A stretch of DNA of 53,777 bases from Fodinibacter sp038330415 (GCA_038330415.1 JBBQNZ010000009.1:1-53777), one strand, 5' to 3'; shown: positions 1-8,832, counted from the stretch's first letter. Made by a program: numbers and translations. Notes: a model not told the origin generated them from the sequence alone.

Positions 1-111
1 CGGGCCTACGGCTTCCACTCCGCCAACGCCGCCCTCGCCCTGATCATGGTCACCCTCGGACCCATCGAACACGTCCTCCCACACGAGCGAGCCACACGCC
101 CGGACCCCTAA
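1..111 (+). CDS. C-terminal fragment of a probable IS transposase (ISL3-like)
   Basis: An open frame enters from the left edge and stops with TAA at 109-111, giving 36 residues. It contains AYGFHSANAALALIM followed by GPIEHVLPHER. The aromatic-Gly-Phe-His/Arg start followed by a hydrophobic helix resembles the extreme C-terminus of ISL3-type transposases, but only this tail is visible, so the family is a guess. Support for a mobile element comes from context: within about 20 nt of the stop, a different gene (a GNAT acetyltransferase on the minus strand) is cut off. Confidence 0.45.
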   Translation, partial: RAYGFHSANAALALIMVTLGPIEHVLPHERATRPDP

Positions 112-127
112 ATCGACCCACATTCAT

Positions 128-304
128 GCCGGGAGGCCCGAAAAGTGCCTCCCCCAGGTGCACCTGCGAGGCCTCCACCTGGTCCAGCGCCTTCTCGTAC
201 TCGGCGAGCTCTCGCACCAGCGCCTGGATGACCGGCACGTCACCCGGAACGGCGGCCCGGACCCGGGAGGAGGTGGGAGGGCGGCGGGAGGAGGCGGACG
301 GCAT
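128..304 (-). pseudogene. Truncated GNAT N-acetyltransferase, N-terminal part only
   Basis: The minus strand from an ATG at 304 encodes a typical GNAT N-terminus: about 19 residues, then RAAVPGDVPVIQALVRELA and EYEKAL, ending with LFGPPG near position 128. After that the frame runs into unrelated sequence next to the transposase tail and stops at 50. The acetyl-CoA-binding motif A (RxxGxG/A) and the rest of the roughly 150-residue domain are missing, so this is a remnant. The start is supported by a -10-like TACATT (317 to 312 on the minus strand) 7 nt before the ATG, the same leaderless layout seen at many other genes here. Inference: an IS insertion or IS-linked deletion removed the 3' part. 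Confidence 0.7.
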
Positions 305-342
305 ACCGGGAAATGTACGCAGCGACGGCCACAATGGGGCGC

Positions 343-1149
343 ATGACCACCACCCGGCGGATCGACACCTGGCTCACCGACATGGACGGCGTCCTCGTGC
401 ACGAGGACGACCCGATCGAGGGCGCGGCGGAGTTCATCGAGGCGCTCAAGGCGTCCGGCCGCGCGTTCCTCGTGCTCACCAACAACTCCATCTACACCCC
501 ACGCGACCTGCGAGCGAGGTTGCTGCGCAGCGGGATCGACGTGCCGGAGGAGGCGATCTGGACCTCGGCGCTCGCCACCGCAGACTTCCTCGCCGAGCAG
601 CGGCCCGGCGGCACGGCCTACGTCGTCGGCGAGGCGGGGCTGACCACCGCACTGCACGACGTCGGCTACGTGATGACCGACCGCGACCCCGACTACGTCG
701 TGCTCGGCGAGACCCGCACCTACTCGTTCGAGGCCATCACCAAGGCGATCCGGCTGATCGCCGGGGGTGCACGCTTCATCGCGACCAACCCCGACCCCAG
801 CGGTCCCAGCGCCGCGGGCCTGCTACCCGCCACCGGCTCGGTCGCCGCCCTGATCAGCACCGCCACCGGGCGCCGGCCCTACTTCATCGGCAAGCCGAAC
901 CCGCTGATGATGCGCAGTGCGCTCAACCGGCTCGAGGCGCACTCCGAGACCACCGTGATGGTCGGCGACCGGATGGACACCGACATCATCAGCGGCCTCG
1001 AGGCGGGCCTGCGCACGGTGCTGGTCTCGACCGGCTCGACGCGGCCGGAGCAGGTCGAGCACTTCCCCTATCGGCCGACCCGCGTCGTCGACTCGATCGC
1101 CGACCTGGTGCCACTGGTCACGCTGCTGGCGCAGGAGGGCGTGGAGTGA
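343..1149 (+). CDS. HAD-superfamily hydrolase, subclass IIA (NagD-like phosphatase)
   Basis: This 268-residue protein has the full HAD motif set. Motif I is DMDGVL (nucleophile D13, acid/base D15), motif II is LTNNS, the lysine motif is GKPNP and motif IV is GDRMDTDI. The cap between motifs II and III fits class IIA (NagD family) phosphatases, which dephosphorylate small sugar or nucleotide phosphates in the cytoplasm; the exact substrate cannot be read from sequence. The start at 343 is chosen over in-frame ATGs at 313 and 337 because CACAAT (330-335) lies 7 nt upstream, as in other leaderless genes here. The next gene starts inside the stop codon (GTGA), so the two form an operon. Confidence 0.88.
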   Translation: MTTTRRIDTWLTDMDGVLVHEDDPIEGAAEFIEALKASGRAFLVLTNNSIYTPRDLRARLLRSGIDVPEEAIWTSALATADFLAEQRPGGTAYVVGEAGLTTALHDVGYVMTDRDPDYVVLGETRTYSFEAITKAIRLIAGGARFIATNPDPSGPSAAGLLPATGSVAALISTATGRRPYFIGKPNPLMMRSALNRLEAHSETTVMVGDRMDTDIISGLEAGLRTVLVSTGSTRPEQVEHFPYRPTRVVDSIADLVPLVTLLAQEGVE

Positions 1150-1490
1150 GCACCGGTGACGTGCTGCACCTCGCCGAGGTCGCGCACTGGGACCAGGCGC
1201 TCAGCACCGGCGCGTACCACTGGTCCACGCTCGGGCGCACGCTCGAGGAGGAGGGCTTCATCCACTGCTCGACGCCCGAGCAGCTGCCGGGGGTGCTCTC
1301 CCGCTACTACGCGTCGTATGCCGGTGACCTCGTGCTGCTCACGCTCGACCCGGCACTGCTGAGTGCCCTGCTGCGCTGGGACGTCGTGAACGCAGTGACC
1401 GGAGAACGCTTTCCGCACGTCTACGGCCCCATCACCCCGGATGCCGTGACGCGCACCGAAGTGCTCCACCCGCCGCACGGCGTGGCCTGA
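1146..1490 (+). CDS. DUF952 family protein
   Basis: The 114-residue product has the DUF952 pattern: a Leu-His start strand (VLHLAEVAHWDQAL), GFIHCSTPEQL in the middle and HVYGPI near the end. Function is not established; members are small cytosolic proteins in bacteria and plants. The GTG start at 1146 overlaps the TGA of the HAD hydrolase gene (GTGA), so translation is probably coupled. It is followed by the convergent YihY gene. Confidence 0.85.
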   Translation: MSTGDVLHLAEVAHWDQALSTGAYHWSTLGRTLEEEGFIHCSTPEQLPGVLSRYYASYAGDLVLLTLDPALLSALLRWDVVNAVTGERFPHVYGPITPDAVTRTEVLHPPHGVA

Positions 1491-1530
1491 CCCTCGGCAC
1501 CGCCGCGCGGCGGGCCCGGTGGCCGGCAGG

Positions 1531-2517
1531 TCAGCCGGCCGACTCGCCGTCGGGCACGAAGGCACGGTCCGGGTCGGCCTGCCCCTCAGTCTGGTCGTGA
1601 TGTGCCTCCGCGAGGGCAGCCGTCAGCGACGCCACCCAGTACAGAGCCGTGGACTGCAGGTACAGCACGAACATGATGCCGATCGGCGCCGCCAGCGCAC
1701 CGTACTGCGGCTTGGCGACCACGAGGTTCACCAGCAGGGCCATCGCCTGCTTGAGGACCTCGATGGCCACCGCGCCCACGGCGGCCCCGACGAGGCGTGG
1801 GGTCCGCGCCGGACGGATGCCCCCGAGCCGCCCGAGCACCAGGTACACGACCAGGAAGTCGAGGACGAAGGTCAGGACGACGGCGACCGTGCCGAGCAGG
1901 AACCGCGGGCCGTTCCACTGCAGTCCGAGCACCTCGAGGAGCCGGCCCGACAGGTTGGCCGTGAAGCTGGCGCTGACGAACGACAGCAGCACCAGGGGGG
2001 CCAGCACGAGGAACCAGCCGAAGGCCCACACCCGGACCCAGACGACATTCCGCGGGTTGTTCGGGGCGCCGTAGATCGCGTGGATGGAGCGGCTGGCGGC
2101 GAACACGGCACCGGTGGCGCCGTACAGCAGGCCGACCGCGCTGACGATGGAGGTGGTCTGACCGACGCTGCGCAGCTGCTCGGGGTCGATCCCGGTGCCG
2201 CCCAACAGCCCGGGGAAGGCCTGGGACAGCGCCTCGGTGATGTAGGCGGAGAGCTGGTCGGCCCCCAGCGCCGCCGTGAGGCCGTAGGCCAGCGTCAGGA
2301 CGGAGAACAGCGCGAGGAAGAGGTAGTACGTGGTGCCGGCGGCGAGCAACGTCGCCCGCGAGTGGGTGAAGCGGATGCTGGTCCGTACGCCGAGGGTCAG
2401 CCCGGTGCCGACCGCACCCTCACGCGACTGGAGCAGGCGCACCCGCTCGGGCAGCTCCTTGACCGGCGGGTCGACGAGCTCGCCCGGGATGGGCAGGAGG
2501 ATCTGGGCGCTCTCCAC
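1531..2517 (-). CDS. YihY/BrkB family inner-membrane protein
   Basis: This 328-residue protein has about six hydrophobic segments. A conserved first helix follows FTHSRATLLAAGTTYYLFLAL, and later segments include LVLLSFVSASFTANLSG and LVVYLVLGRLGG. The layout and length match the YihY/BrkB family (formerly called ribonuclease BN), integral membrane proteins of unknown transport role. The GTG start at 2517 is supported by a minus-strand TACGGT 6 nt before it. The gene is convergent with the DUF952 gene; the 40 nt between the stops shows no strong hairpin. Confidence 0.85.
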   Translation of the reverse strand: MESAQILLPIPGELVDPPVKELPERVRLLQSREGAVGTGLTLGVRTSIRFTHSRATLLAAGTTYYLFLALFSVLTLAYGLTAALGADQLSAYITEALSQAFPGLLGGTGIDPEQLRSVGQTTSIVSAVGLLYGATGAVFAASRSIHAIYGAPNNPRNVVWVRVWAFGWFLVLAPLVLLSFVSASFTANLSGRLLEVLGLQWNGPRFLLGTVAVVLTFVLDFLVVYLVLGRLGGIRPARTPRLVGAAVGAVAIEVLKQAMALLVNLVVAKPQYGALAAPIGIMFVLYLQSTALYWVASLTAALAEAHHDQTEGQADPDRAFVPDGESAG

Positions 2518-2603
2518 GGTGCGACCGTACTGGGCGACGGCGCTCGGCGCTGCAGCTCAGCATGCGATGTCCTACATCAGCGGGAACGCGTTGACGACGT
2601 GGT

Positions 2604-2954
2604 TCAGGTCGTCACAGACCCCCGACCCAGCGCCTGCCGGCCGGCGGGCGTCATCCGGCCCTGCGCCTCCAGGCGGTCGGCGATGGCAAGGTTGCGCTCG
2701 GACGTCGTGCCTCGCGAGCGCCGGGGCGTGAACTTCTGCAGGTAGGACCGCGAGTCGTTCCCCCGCCGGGTGCTCTCACTCCAGCCGTAGGCGATGCCGG
2801 CCTCGAGGAGGTCGTGGAAGCCGACCGACGGCACGTCGCTGGCCACCTTCTGCAGGCACACCCAGACGCCGGGGTGGGTCGCGTGGTGGACCTCCAGCCA
2901 GGACCACAGCTCTTCCCTCGTGGAGAAGGAGACGACGTCGAGCTCGTCGGGCAT
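2604..2954 (-). CDS. YdeI/OmpD-associated family protein
   Basis: The 116-residue product begins MPDELDVVSF and carries WLEVHHATHPGVWV, then EAGIAYGWSESTRRG and SYLQKFTPRRSRG, the conserved core of the YdeI/OmpD-associated (bacteriocin-protection) family. Biochemical function is unknown. An in-frame start exists 11 codons upstream, but the ATG at 2954 is preferred: family homology begins there and a TAGCCT -10-like box lies 7 nt upstream on the minus strand. Confidence 0.82.
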   Translation of the reverse strand: MPDELDVVSFSTREELWSWLEVHHATHPGVWVCLQKVASDVPSVGFHDLLEAGIAYGWSESTRRGNDSRSYLQKFTPRRSRGTTSERNLAIADRLEAQGRMTPAGRQALGRGSVTT

Positions 2955-2999
2955 GGCGTCGAGGCTACGGCCTCCTTCAGACGCCACCCGACCCCGCGC

Positions 3000-4712
3000 T
3001 CAGTGCGCGATCGCGCTCGCGGGCAGGTCGAACCAACGCAGGTGCTCGAAGTCGGCGGACACGTCGGCGGGGTGCGCCGACAGGTCAGGCGGGGTGGCGG
3101 CCGCGAGGATCGCCGCGCCGTCGCGCAGGTGCTGCGCCAGCAGCTCCTCACCGCCGCGGGCGCCGGACCGCGGCACGACCATCGACCCGTCAGCGGCGTA
3201 GCCGACGTCAGCGAGGCGGATCGGCGGCTCGACCAGCCCGTCGCGGTGGCGCCAGCGCCCGGTGAGCGGGTCGAAGACGTAGTCGCCGAGCAGCCGCCAG
3301 CCGTCGCGCGCGACCAGGCGCACGGCATCCACGACGTAGTCGGCGACGGTGTCGGACAGGAAGTAGTTGAAGTTCACCCGCACCCAGCCGGGCTTGATGC
3401 CCTCGCAGCCGCCGGTGATCTCGCGCTCGAACTCGTGCGAGCGCTCGAGGTCGATGCCGAGCAGCCGGTGCCCGTAGGGACCGGCGCACGAGCAGCCGCC
3501 GCGCGACTGCACGCCGAACAGGTCGTTGAGCACCGCCACGACGAAGTTGTGGTGCAGCCAGTGGCCCGAGGGCGCCCGCACCACGAACGAGACGATCGAC
3601 AGGCGCGGGGCGTCGAGGTTGCCGAGCACCTCGATGGCCGGCTCGTCGCGCCAGGCGTCGACGGCCCGGGCGAGCAGGCGCTCCTCGTGCGCCCGGATCG
3701 TCTCGACCCCCACGGCCTCCTTCAGCTGGAACACCAGCCCGGCCCGCACCGCCTCGATGATCGCGGGGGTGCCGCCCTCCTCGCGGTGAGCGGGGTCGAC
3801 GAGGTAGGCGTGGTCCTCGGGGTTGACGTAGGCGACCGTGCCACCGCCGGGCACGACCGGCACCCGGTTGGTGAACAGCTCGCGCCGTGCGACGAGCACG
3901 CCGGGGGTCGACGGGCCGCCGATGAACTTGTGCGGCGAGAGGAAGATCGCGTCCTTGTACGCCAGCGGGTGGCTGGCGGGCGCGGTCATCTCGATGTCGA
4001 CGTAGGGGGCGGCGGCGGCGAAGTCCCAGAACGCGAGCGCGCCGTGCTCGTGCAGCAGGGTCGAGATGCCGTAGGTGTCACTGACGATGCCGGTGACGTT
4101 CGAGGCCGCGCTGAACGAGCCGATCTTCAGCGGGCGGTCGTCGAACTCGGCGAGCCGCTCGCGCAGGTCGTCCAGGCACACCCCACCGTCGGCATCCTCG
4201 CGGATCGTCACGACGTCGGCGATCGACTCGCGCCACGGCACCTCGTTGGAGTGGTGCTCGTACGGGCCGATGAAGACCACCGGCCGCTGGTCGCGCGGGA
4301 TCTGCTCCGACAGGTGCCAGCGGTCCTCGAGGTTAGAGGGGATGCGCAGCCCGAGCACCCCGATCAGCTTGTCGATCGCCCCGGTGCACCCCGAGCCCGC
4401 GAAGATCACCACGGTGTCGTCGTCGCCGTGCACGGCATGGCGGATGATGCGGCGGGCGTCCTCACGCAAGCGGGTGGTCTGCAGGCCGGTGCCGCTGCTC
4501 TCGGTGTGCGTGTTGGCGTAGCCGGGCAGCACCTCGTCGCGGATGAAGTCCTCGATGAAGGTGAGCGCACGACCGGATGCCGTGTAGTCGGCATACGTGA
4601 CCCGTCGCCTCCCGTAGGGCGTGGTCATGACGTGGTCCTCACCGATGACGGACTCGCGAATGCGGCGCACCAGCGCCTCCTCGCGCGGCTCCGCTGCCGT
4701 GCGCTCAGCCAT
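3000..4712 (-). CDS. Class V aminotransferase-fold PLP enzyme (cysteine desulfurase-like)
   Basis: This 570-residue PLP enzyme has a fold-type I, class V core: TASGRALTFIEDF near the N-terminus, the cofactor loop FAGSGCTGAIDK, and the Schiff-base lysine in FLSPHKFIGG. GGCSCAGPYG near residue 405 places cysteines where group II cysteine desulfurases carry their active-site loop. It is about 150 residues longer than SufS/NifS and has an extra C-terminal domain, so calling it a cysteine desulfurase is only family-level; it may act on another amino acid. The ATG at 4712 is preferred over the GTG at 4718. No suf or isc genes are nearby. Confidence 0.8.
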   Translation of the reverse strand: MAERTAAEPREEALVRRIRESVIGEDHVMTTPYGRRRVTYADYTASGRALTFIEDFIRDEVLPGYANTHTESSGTGLQTTRLREDARRIIRHAVHGDDDTVVIFAGSGCTGAIDKLIGVLGLRIPSNLEDRWHLSEQIPRDQRPVVFIGPYEHHSNEVPWRESIADVVTIREDADGGVCLDDLRERLAEFDDRPLKIGSFSAASNVTGIVSDTYGISTLLHEHGALAFWDFAAAAPYVDIEMTAPASHPLAYKDAIFLSPHKFIGGPSTPGVLVARRELFTNRVPVVPGGGTVAYVNPEDHAYLVDPAHREEGGTPAIIEAVRAGLVFQLKEAVGVETIRAHEERLLARAVDAWRDEPAIEVLGNLDAPRLSIVSFVVRAPSGHWLHHNFVVAVLNDLFGVQSRGGCSCAGPYGHRLLGIDLERSHEFEREITGGCEGIKPGWVRVNFNYFLSDTVADYVVDAVRLVARDGWRLLGDYVFDPLTGRWRHRDGLVEPPIRLADVGYAADGSMVVPRSGARGGEELLAQHLRDGAAILAAATPPDLSAHPADVSADFEHLRWFDLPASAIAH

Positions 4713-4739
4713 GCCCACAGGGTCTCACGCCCACCGACC

Positions 4740-4817
4740 CCCGACTTTGCAGGTGAGAAACCGCACCGAACCGGGTTTCCGCGGCGTGTTGCGCGGGCGC
4801 TCACCTACAAAGTCGGG
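4740..4817. repeat. 18-bp inverted repeat with 42-nt loop
   Basis: The arms at 4740-4757 and 4800-4817 are complementary at 17 of 18 positions (one mismatch, G to A). They lie between the divergent class V aminotransferase and TetR genes and contain the word CGACTTTGCAGGTGAG. It could be a cruciform or operator, or a relic of a small mobile repeat. A terminator is unlikely because both flanking genes are transcribed away from it. Confidence 0.6.
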
Positions 4818-4856
4818 AACCCAGGGGTGGTGTCGAAGGTTGGCGCGTGCATCCTC

Positions 4857-4893
4857 GTGCAGGTTTGCACTGCCGTGCACATCCACGTACCGT
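4857..4893 (+). promoter_or_regulatory. tetR promoter with candidate operator
   Basis: GTGCAGGTTTGCAC (4857-4870) is a GTGCA-N4-TGCAC palindrome. TTGCAC at 4865-4870 can serve as -35, and TACCGT at 4888-4893 is a -10 with 17-nt spacing. The start would fall at the GTG at 4901, giving a leaderless message. The palindrome overlaps the -35, which suggests autorepression by the TetR protein. Confidence 0.55.
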
Positions 4894-4900
4894 CGGTCGG

Positions 4901-5584
4901 GTGAACCTCCGGCCCAGCTCGACCAGCGACGGCTGCTCGCTGCGCACCCGCAAGCGCGCCGAGACCCGCAGCGCCCTGGTGCAGGCCGCCTACGCCATCG
5001 TGCGCGACGACGGTTTCGAGGGCCTCACCGCCGAGGCGGTGGCCGACCGGGCCGGCGTCTCGCGCCGCACCTTCTTCAACTACTTCCCGTCGGTCGAGTC
5101 GGTGCTCACCGCCAGCGTCACCGAGTTCTTCGACTCGGTCGGCGCCCGCCTCGAGGCGCGGCCCGTCGACGAGGACGTGCTCGACAGTGCGCTCGCCGTG
5201 GTGACCGACCCCGGCGACGGCGACCTCCTCGAGCGGATCGGCGTGCTCGCCGCGGCCGGCGAGGCCTCGCCCCACGCCCGCGGCCTGATCCTCGTCGAGC
5301 TGCACACCTGGCTCGACTGGCTCGAAGGCTGGCTGCGAAGCCGCCTCGCGCCCGGCGAGCCCCTGGTCACCGACCTCTACGTCGCCACCCTCGCCTCGAG
5401 CTTGGTGGCGGCGGCCGAGGCGGCGTTCCGTGTCTGGCTGCGCGACGGCGCCGCCACCGCGCACACCGGCGGCCCGGCATCCGACGACCCCGCCTCCCTC
5501 AGAGACTGCTTCACCGCTGCGATCGGCCACGTCCGCACCGGCCTCGACCCACGGCGCACCACCCTCCCCGCGACAACGCACTGA
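4901..5584 (+). CDS. TetR/AcrR family transcriptional regulator
   Basis: The 227-residue protein has an N-terminal TetR helix-turn-helix: TRSALVQAAYAIVRDDGF, then TAEAVADRAGVSRRTFFNYF at about residues 40-60. The rest is a divergent ligand-binding domain. An upstream in-frame ATG (4847) is rejected because the GTG at 4901 sits directly downstream of a -10 box (TACCGT) and family homology begins after it. The MMPL exporter gene follows 27 nt downstream on the same strand, so this is most likely its local repressor. Confidence 0.88.
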   Translation: MNLRPSSTSDGCSLRTRKRAETRSALVQAAYAIVRDDGFEGLTAEAVADRAGVSRRTFFNYFPSVESVLTASVTEFFDSVGARLEARPVDEDVLDSALAVVTDPGDGDLLERIGVLAAAGEASPHARGLILVELHTWLDWLEGWLRSRLAPGEPLVTDLYVATLASSLVAAAEAAFRVWLRDGAATAHTGGPASDDPASLRDCFTAAIGHVRTGLDPRRTTLPATTH

Positions 5585-5611
5585 CCCTCCCTCACCCACG
5601 AGAAGGCCCCG

Positions 5612-8275
5612 ATGTCCTCCCTCCTGTACCGCCTCGGCCGCTGGTGTGCCGCCCACGCCTGGCGCACGCTGACCATCTGGCTCGTCCTGCTCGTGAGCAT
5701 CGGCGCGCTCGCGGGCACCCTCGGCAAGCCGCTGACCAGCCAGATCTCCATCCCCGGCACCACCTTCCAGAAGGTCATCGACGGGCTGGGCCAGGAGATC
5801 CCCGAGGCAGCGGGCGGCGCCGGGACCGTGGTGCTGCAGAGCGCCGACGGCACACCCATGACCGACGAGCAGCGTGCGGCCGCCGAGCAGGTGTTCGCCA
5901 CCTGGGGGCAGGTGCCGCACGTTAAGCGGGTCAACAACCCCTTCGAGGCCCAGGCCCAGCTCGACAAGAGCGCGACCGACCTCGCCGCGGCCGCCACCCA
6001 GCTCGAGGCCGGCCAGAAGCAGCTGGATGCCGGCAAGGCGCAGCTCACGCAGGGCCAGGGCCAGCTCGCGGGCGGCGAGGCGCTCATCGCCCAGCTGGAG
6101 GCCACCAACCCCAACGACCCGACCCTGCCCGGGCTGCGCGCCCAGGTGGATGCCGGCCGCCCCCAGCTGGAGAAGGCCAAGGCCCAGGTCGAGAAGGGCG
6201 AGGCCGACCTCGCCGCAGGCCGCGCTCAGCTCGAGGACGGCAAGGCCGTCGCCGCCGGCACCGCCGGCACCCGCCTGGTGACCAAGGACGGCACGCACGC
6301 CGTCGTCCAGATCCAGTTCGACGAGAACGCCCAGTCGGTGCCGGTCGACGACCGCGCGCTCATCCCTGCCCGTGGCGACGCCGCCCTCAAGGCCGCCGGC
6401 CTCACCGCCGCCTACAGCGTCGAGATCACCCAGGACACCTCGCTGATCGGGCCCGGCGAGGTGCTCGGCCTGACCGTCGCCCTGCTCGTGCTCGTCATCA
6501 TGCTCGGCAGCCTCATCGCCGCCGGCCTGCCGCTGCTCGTCGCGCTGCTCGGCGTGGGTGTCGGCCTCGCCGGCGCGGTGGCCTTCACGGTGTTCACCGA
6601 CCTCAACACGATGACGCCGTCGCTGGCCCTGATGCTCGGACTGGCCGTCGGCATCGACTACGCGCTGTTCATCGTCAACCGGCACCGCGGCAACATCCTG
6701 CGCGGTGACGACCTGCACGAGTCGATCGCTCGCTCCGTGGCCACCGCGGGCAGCGCCGTGGTCTTCGCCGGCACCACGGTCGTCATCGCCCTGGCCGCGC
6801 TGGTGCTCTCCGGCCTGCCGATCCTGGCCCAGATGGGCCTGGTGGCCGCGGCCACCGTCGCGGTCACCGTCGTCGTCGCGGTCACGGTCAGCCCGGCCGT
6901 GCTCGCGCTGATGAAGACCCGGGTGGTGTCGAAGCGCGGCTGGCGGGCCCACGGCTACGCGACGCCCGGCGACGCCGCGACCCGCAACGCGCCGGCCCAC
7001 GAGCGCGAGGAGGAGCACGGCGGCTGGTACGTCGGCGCGGTCACCCGCCACCCGTGGCTGACCGTGGCCGGTGTCGTGGCCCTGCTCGGCGTCATGAGCA
7101 TCCCGGTGCTGTCCCTGCGGATGGGCCTGCCCGACGGCGGCAGCGAGGCCACCGGCACCAGCGCCCACACGGCGTACACGACGATCGCCGACGAGTTCGG
7201 ACCCGGCGTCAACGGCCCGATCATCGCGGTCGCGACCCTGCCCGAGCAGGACGCCCCCCGCACGGATGCCGAGGTGCTCGCCGCGCGCGCCGGCATCGCC
7301 ACCGACCTGATGTCGGTCGACGGCGTGAGCAGCGTGCTGCCCTTCGGCGTCAGCGCGGACCGGTCGACGCTGGCGTTCCAGGTCGTGCCAACCACCGGCC
7401 CGGCCGAACCCGCCACCGTCGACACGGTCGAGGCCATCCGCTTCTCGGCCGACACCTACGGCCGGCACACCGGCACCGACATCGGGCTCACCGGCCAGAC
7501 CATCGCCAACATCGAGATCTCACAGCGCCTGGGTGCTGCACTGCCCGCCTACCTCGTGGTCGTCGTCGGCCTCTCGCTGGTCATCCTGATGCTGGTGTTC
7601 CGATCGATCGTGGTGCCGGTCGTCGCCACGGCCGGCTTCCTGCTCTCGGTCGGTGCGGCGTTCGGCGCCACTGTGGCCGTGCACCAGTGGGGCTGGCTGG
7701 GCAGCGTGCTCGGGGTCAACCAGCCCGGGCCGCTGCTGTCGTTCATGCCGATCATCCTGATCGGGGTGCTCTTCGGCCTGGCGATGGACTACCAGATGTT
7801 CCTCGTCTCGGGCATGCACGAGGCCCGCTCGCACGGCCAGGACTCCCGCACCGCCGTGCGCACCGGGTTCGTGCACGGCGCCAAGGTCGTCACCGCTGCG
7901 GCGATCATCATGACCTCGGTGTTCCTCGGCTTCGCCTTCTCGCACCTGGTGATGGTGCGCCCCATCGGCTTCGGCCTCGCAGTGGGCGTGCTCGTGGATG
8001 CCGTGCTGGTGCGGATGACGCTGACCCCGGCGGTCATGCACCTGCTCGGCGACCGCGCTTGGTACCTCCCGCGCTGGCTCGACCGGCTGCTGCCCGACCT
8101 CGACGTCGAGGGGGTCAAGCTCGCCGAGCGCCTGGAGTCGGGCGCGCTGGGCGGTGTCTCCACGGCATCCCGGCCGGGCGAGCCGGCGGAGTCCGGTGCG
8201 ACGGGTGAGTCCGGTGCGACGGCGGAGCCGGACGCCGAGCCGGAGCGCGAGGAGACCCGGCCCGCCCGGGTCTGA
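5612..8275 (+). CDS. MMPL/RND family transporter
   Basis: This 887-residue membrane protein has the two-fold MmpL layout: one TM helix, a large extracytoplasmic domain, five TM helices, then a repeat of this. The paired GxxxDY motifs are GLAVGIDYALFIV and FGLAMDYQMFLV; their aspartates normally carry the proton relay. The first extracytoplasmic domain contains a heptad-like Gln/Leu/Ala stretch (about residues 125-215, repeats such as QLEAGQKQLDAGKAQL) that should form a coiled-coil hairpin. The C-terminal tail is Pro/Glu-rich and disordered. Such pumps export lipids or hydrophobic drugs; the substrate here is unknown. It follows tetR, and a strong hairpin lies 15 nt after the stop. Confidence 0.9.
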   Translation: MSSLLYRLGRWCAAHAWRTLTIWLVLLVSIGALAGTLGKPLTSQISIPGTTFQKVIDGLGQEIPEAAGGAGTVVLQSADGTPMTDEQRAAAEQVFATWGQVPHVKRVNNPFEAQAQLDKSATDLAAAATQLEAGQKQLDAGKAQLTQGQGQLAGGEALIAQLEATNPNDPTLPGLRAQVDAGRPQLEKAKAQVEKGEADLAAGRAQLEDGKAVAAGTAGTRLVTKDGTHAVVQIQFDENAQSVPVDDRALIPARGDAALKAAGLTAAYSVEITQDTSLIGPGEVLGLTVALLVLVIMLGSLIAAGLPLLVALLGVGVGLAGAVAFTVFTDLNTMTPSLALMLGLAVGIDYALFIVNRHRGNILRGDDLHESIARSVATAGSAVVFAGTTVVIALAALVLSGLPILAQMGLVAAATVAVTVVVAVTVSPAVLALMKTRVVSKRGWRAHGYATPGDAATRNAPAHEREEEHGGWYVGAVTRHPWLTVAGVVALLGVMSIPVLSLRMGLPDGGSEATGTSAHTAYTTIADEFGPGVNGPIIAVATLPEQDAPRTDAEVLAARAGIATDLMSVDGVSSVLPFGVSADRSTLAFQVVPTTGPAEPATVDTVEAIRFSADTYGRHTGTDIGLTGQTIANIEISQRLGAALPAYLVVVVGLSLVILMLVFRSIVVPVVATAGFLLSVGAAFGATVAVHQWGWLGSVLGVNQPGPLLSFMPIILIGVLFGLAMDYQMFLVSGMHEARSHGQDSRTAVRTGFVHGAKVVTAAAIIMTSVFLGFAFSHLVMVRPIGFGLAVGVLVDAVLVRMTLTPAVMHLLGDRAWYLPRWLDRLLPDLDVEGVKLAERLESGALGGVSTASRPGEPAESGATGESGATAEPDAEPEREETRPARV

Positions 8276-8289
8276 CCGCCAGGACTCGC

Positions 8290-8358
8290 ACCTCGTGCGA
8301 CGTACGCACGGTTCTCGCACGCTCCGGCGGTCAGAACCGTACGCACGTCGCACGAGGT
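8290..8358 (+). terminator. Strong stem-loop after the MMPL gene
   Basis: The arms 8290-8315 and 8333-8358 pair over 26 bp with two mismatches (G-U pairs in RNA), around a 17-nt loop. There is no T-tract, which is usual for actinobacterial terminators. It separates the exporter from the flavinylation operon. Confidence 0.7.
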
Positions 8359-8462
8359 CGTGGTGGGGAACCCATACGGCAGGCACCAGAGGCGCACAGC
8401 CTGCACATAGGCACGGCCCCCACGGTGGAGGTGTTACGACGTACCCCACCCAGGAGGCCCCG

Positions 8463-8828
8463 ATGTCCACCACCCCCCGTGCCCTCGGCCGGGCCAAGGC
8501 CCTCACCGCCGGCGCCATGCTGGTGGCCGCGGTCGCCACCGGCGGGGTGGCCCAGCACCTCGCCGACGCCCAGGCCACGACCGCCGCCGCGGGCGCCGCC
8601 AGCACTGGCGACTCCGGCACCTCGCCGGCCACGTCGTCGGACAACGGCGCGGCCACGTTGGCAGGCACGTCGTCCGACGACGATGACAGCTCGTCGTCCG
8701 ACGACGACTCCAGCTCGTCGTCCTCCTCCTCGAGCGGCACCTCAGGCGCCACGTCGAACGGCTTCTCGGCGCCTGCCCCCGTCGCTCCAGCCCAAGCCCC
8801 GGCCCAGTCGAGCACCAACGGCTCCTGA
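8463..8828 (+). CDS. Small secreted Ser/Asp-rich protein with an SGAT motif, candidate ApbE substrate
   Basis: The 121-residue product has a probable signal peptide (basic residues, then AGAMLVAAVATGGVA at 17-30). A low-complexity Thr/Ser/Asp linker follows (about 40-93), then SGTSGATSNG at 91-100 and a Pro/Ala tail. The SGAT core is the known acceptor motif for covalent FMN attachment to threonine by ApbE; here T97 would be the acceptor. Proteins of this kind usually carry a full FMN_bind domain, which is absent. The ATG at 8463 has a good Shine-Dalgarno site (GGAGG, 8453-8457). The ApbE gene begins 4 nt after the stop, so substrate and enzyme would be co-expressed. The acceptor role is inference. 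Confidence 0.75.
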   Translation: MSTTPRALGRAKALTAGAMLVAAVATGGVAQHLADAQATTAAAGAASTGDSGTSPATSSDNGAATLAGTSSDDDDSSSSDDDSSSSSSSSSGTSGATSNGFSAPAPVAPAQAPAQSSTNGS

Positions 8829-8832
8829 CGAC

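Noticed and set aside
8463..8828. SD-repeat surface adhesin
   Set aside because: The Ser/Asp stretch is short, there is no LPxTG anchor or adhesin domain, and the ApbE context explains it better.
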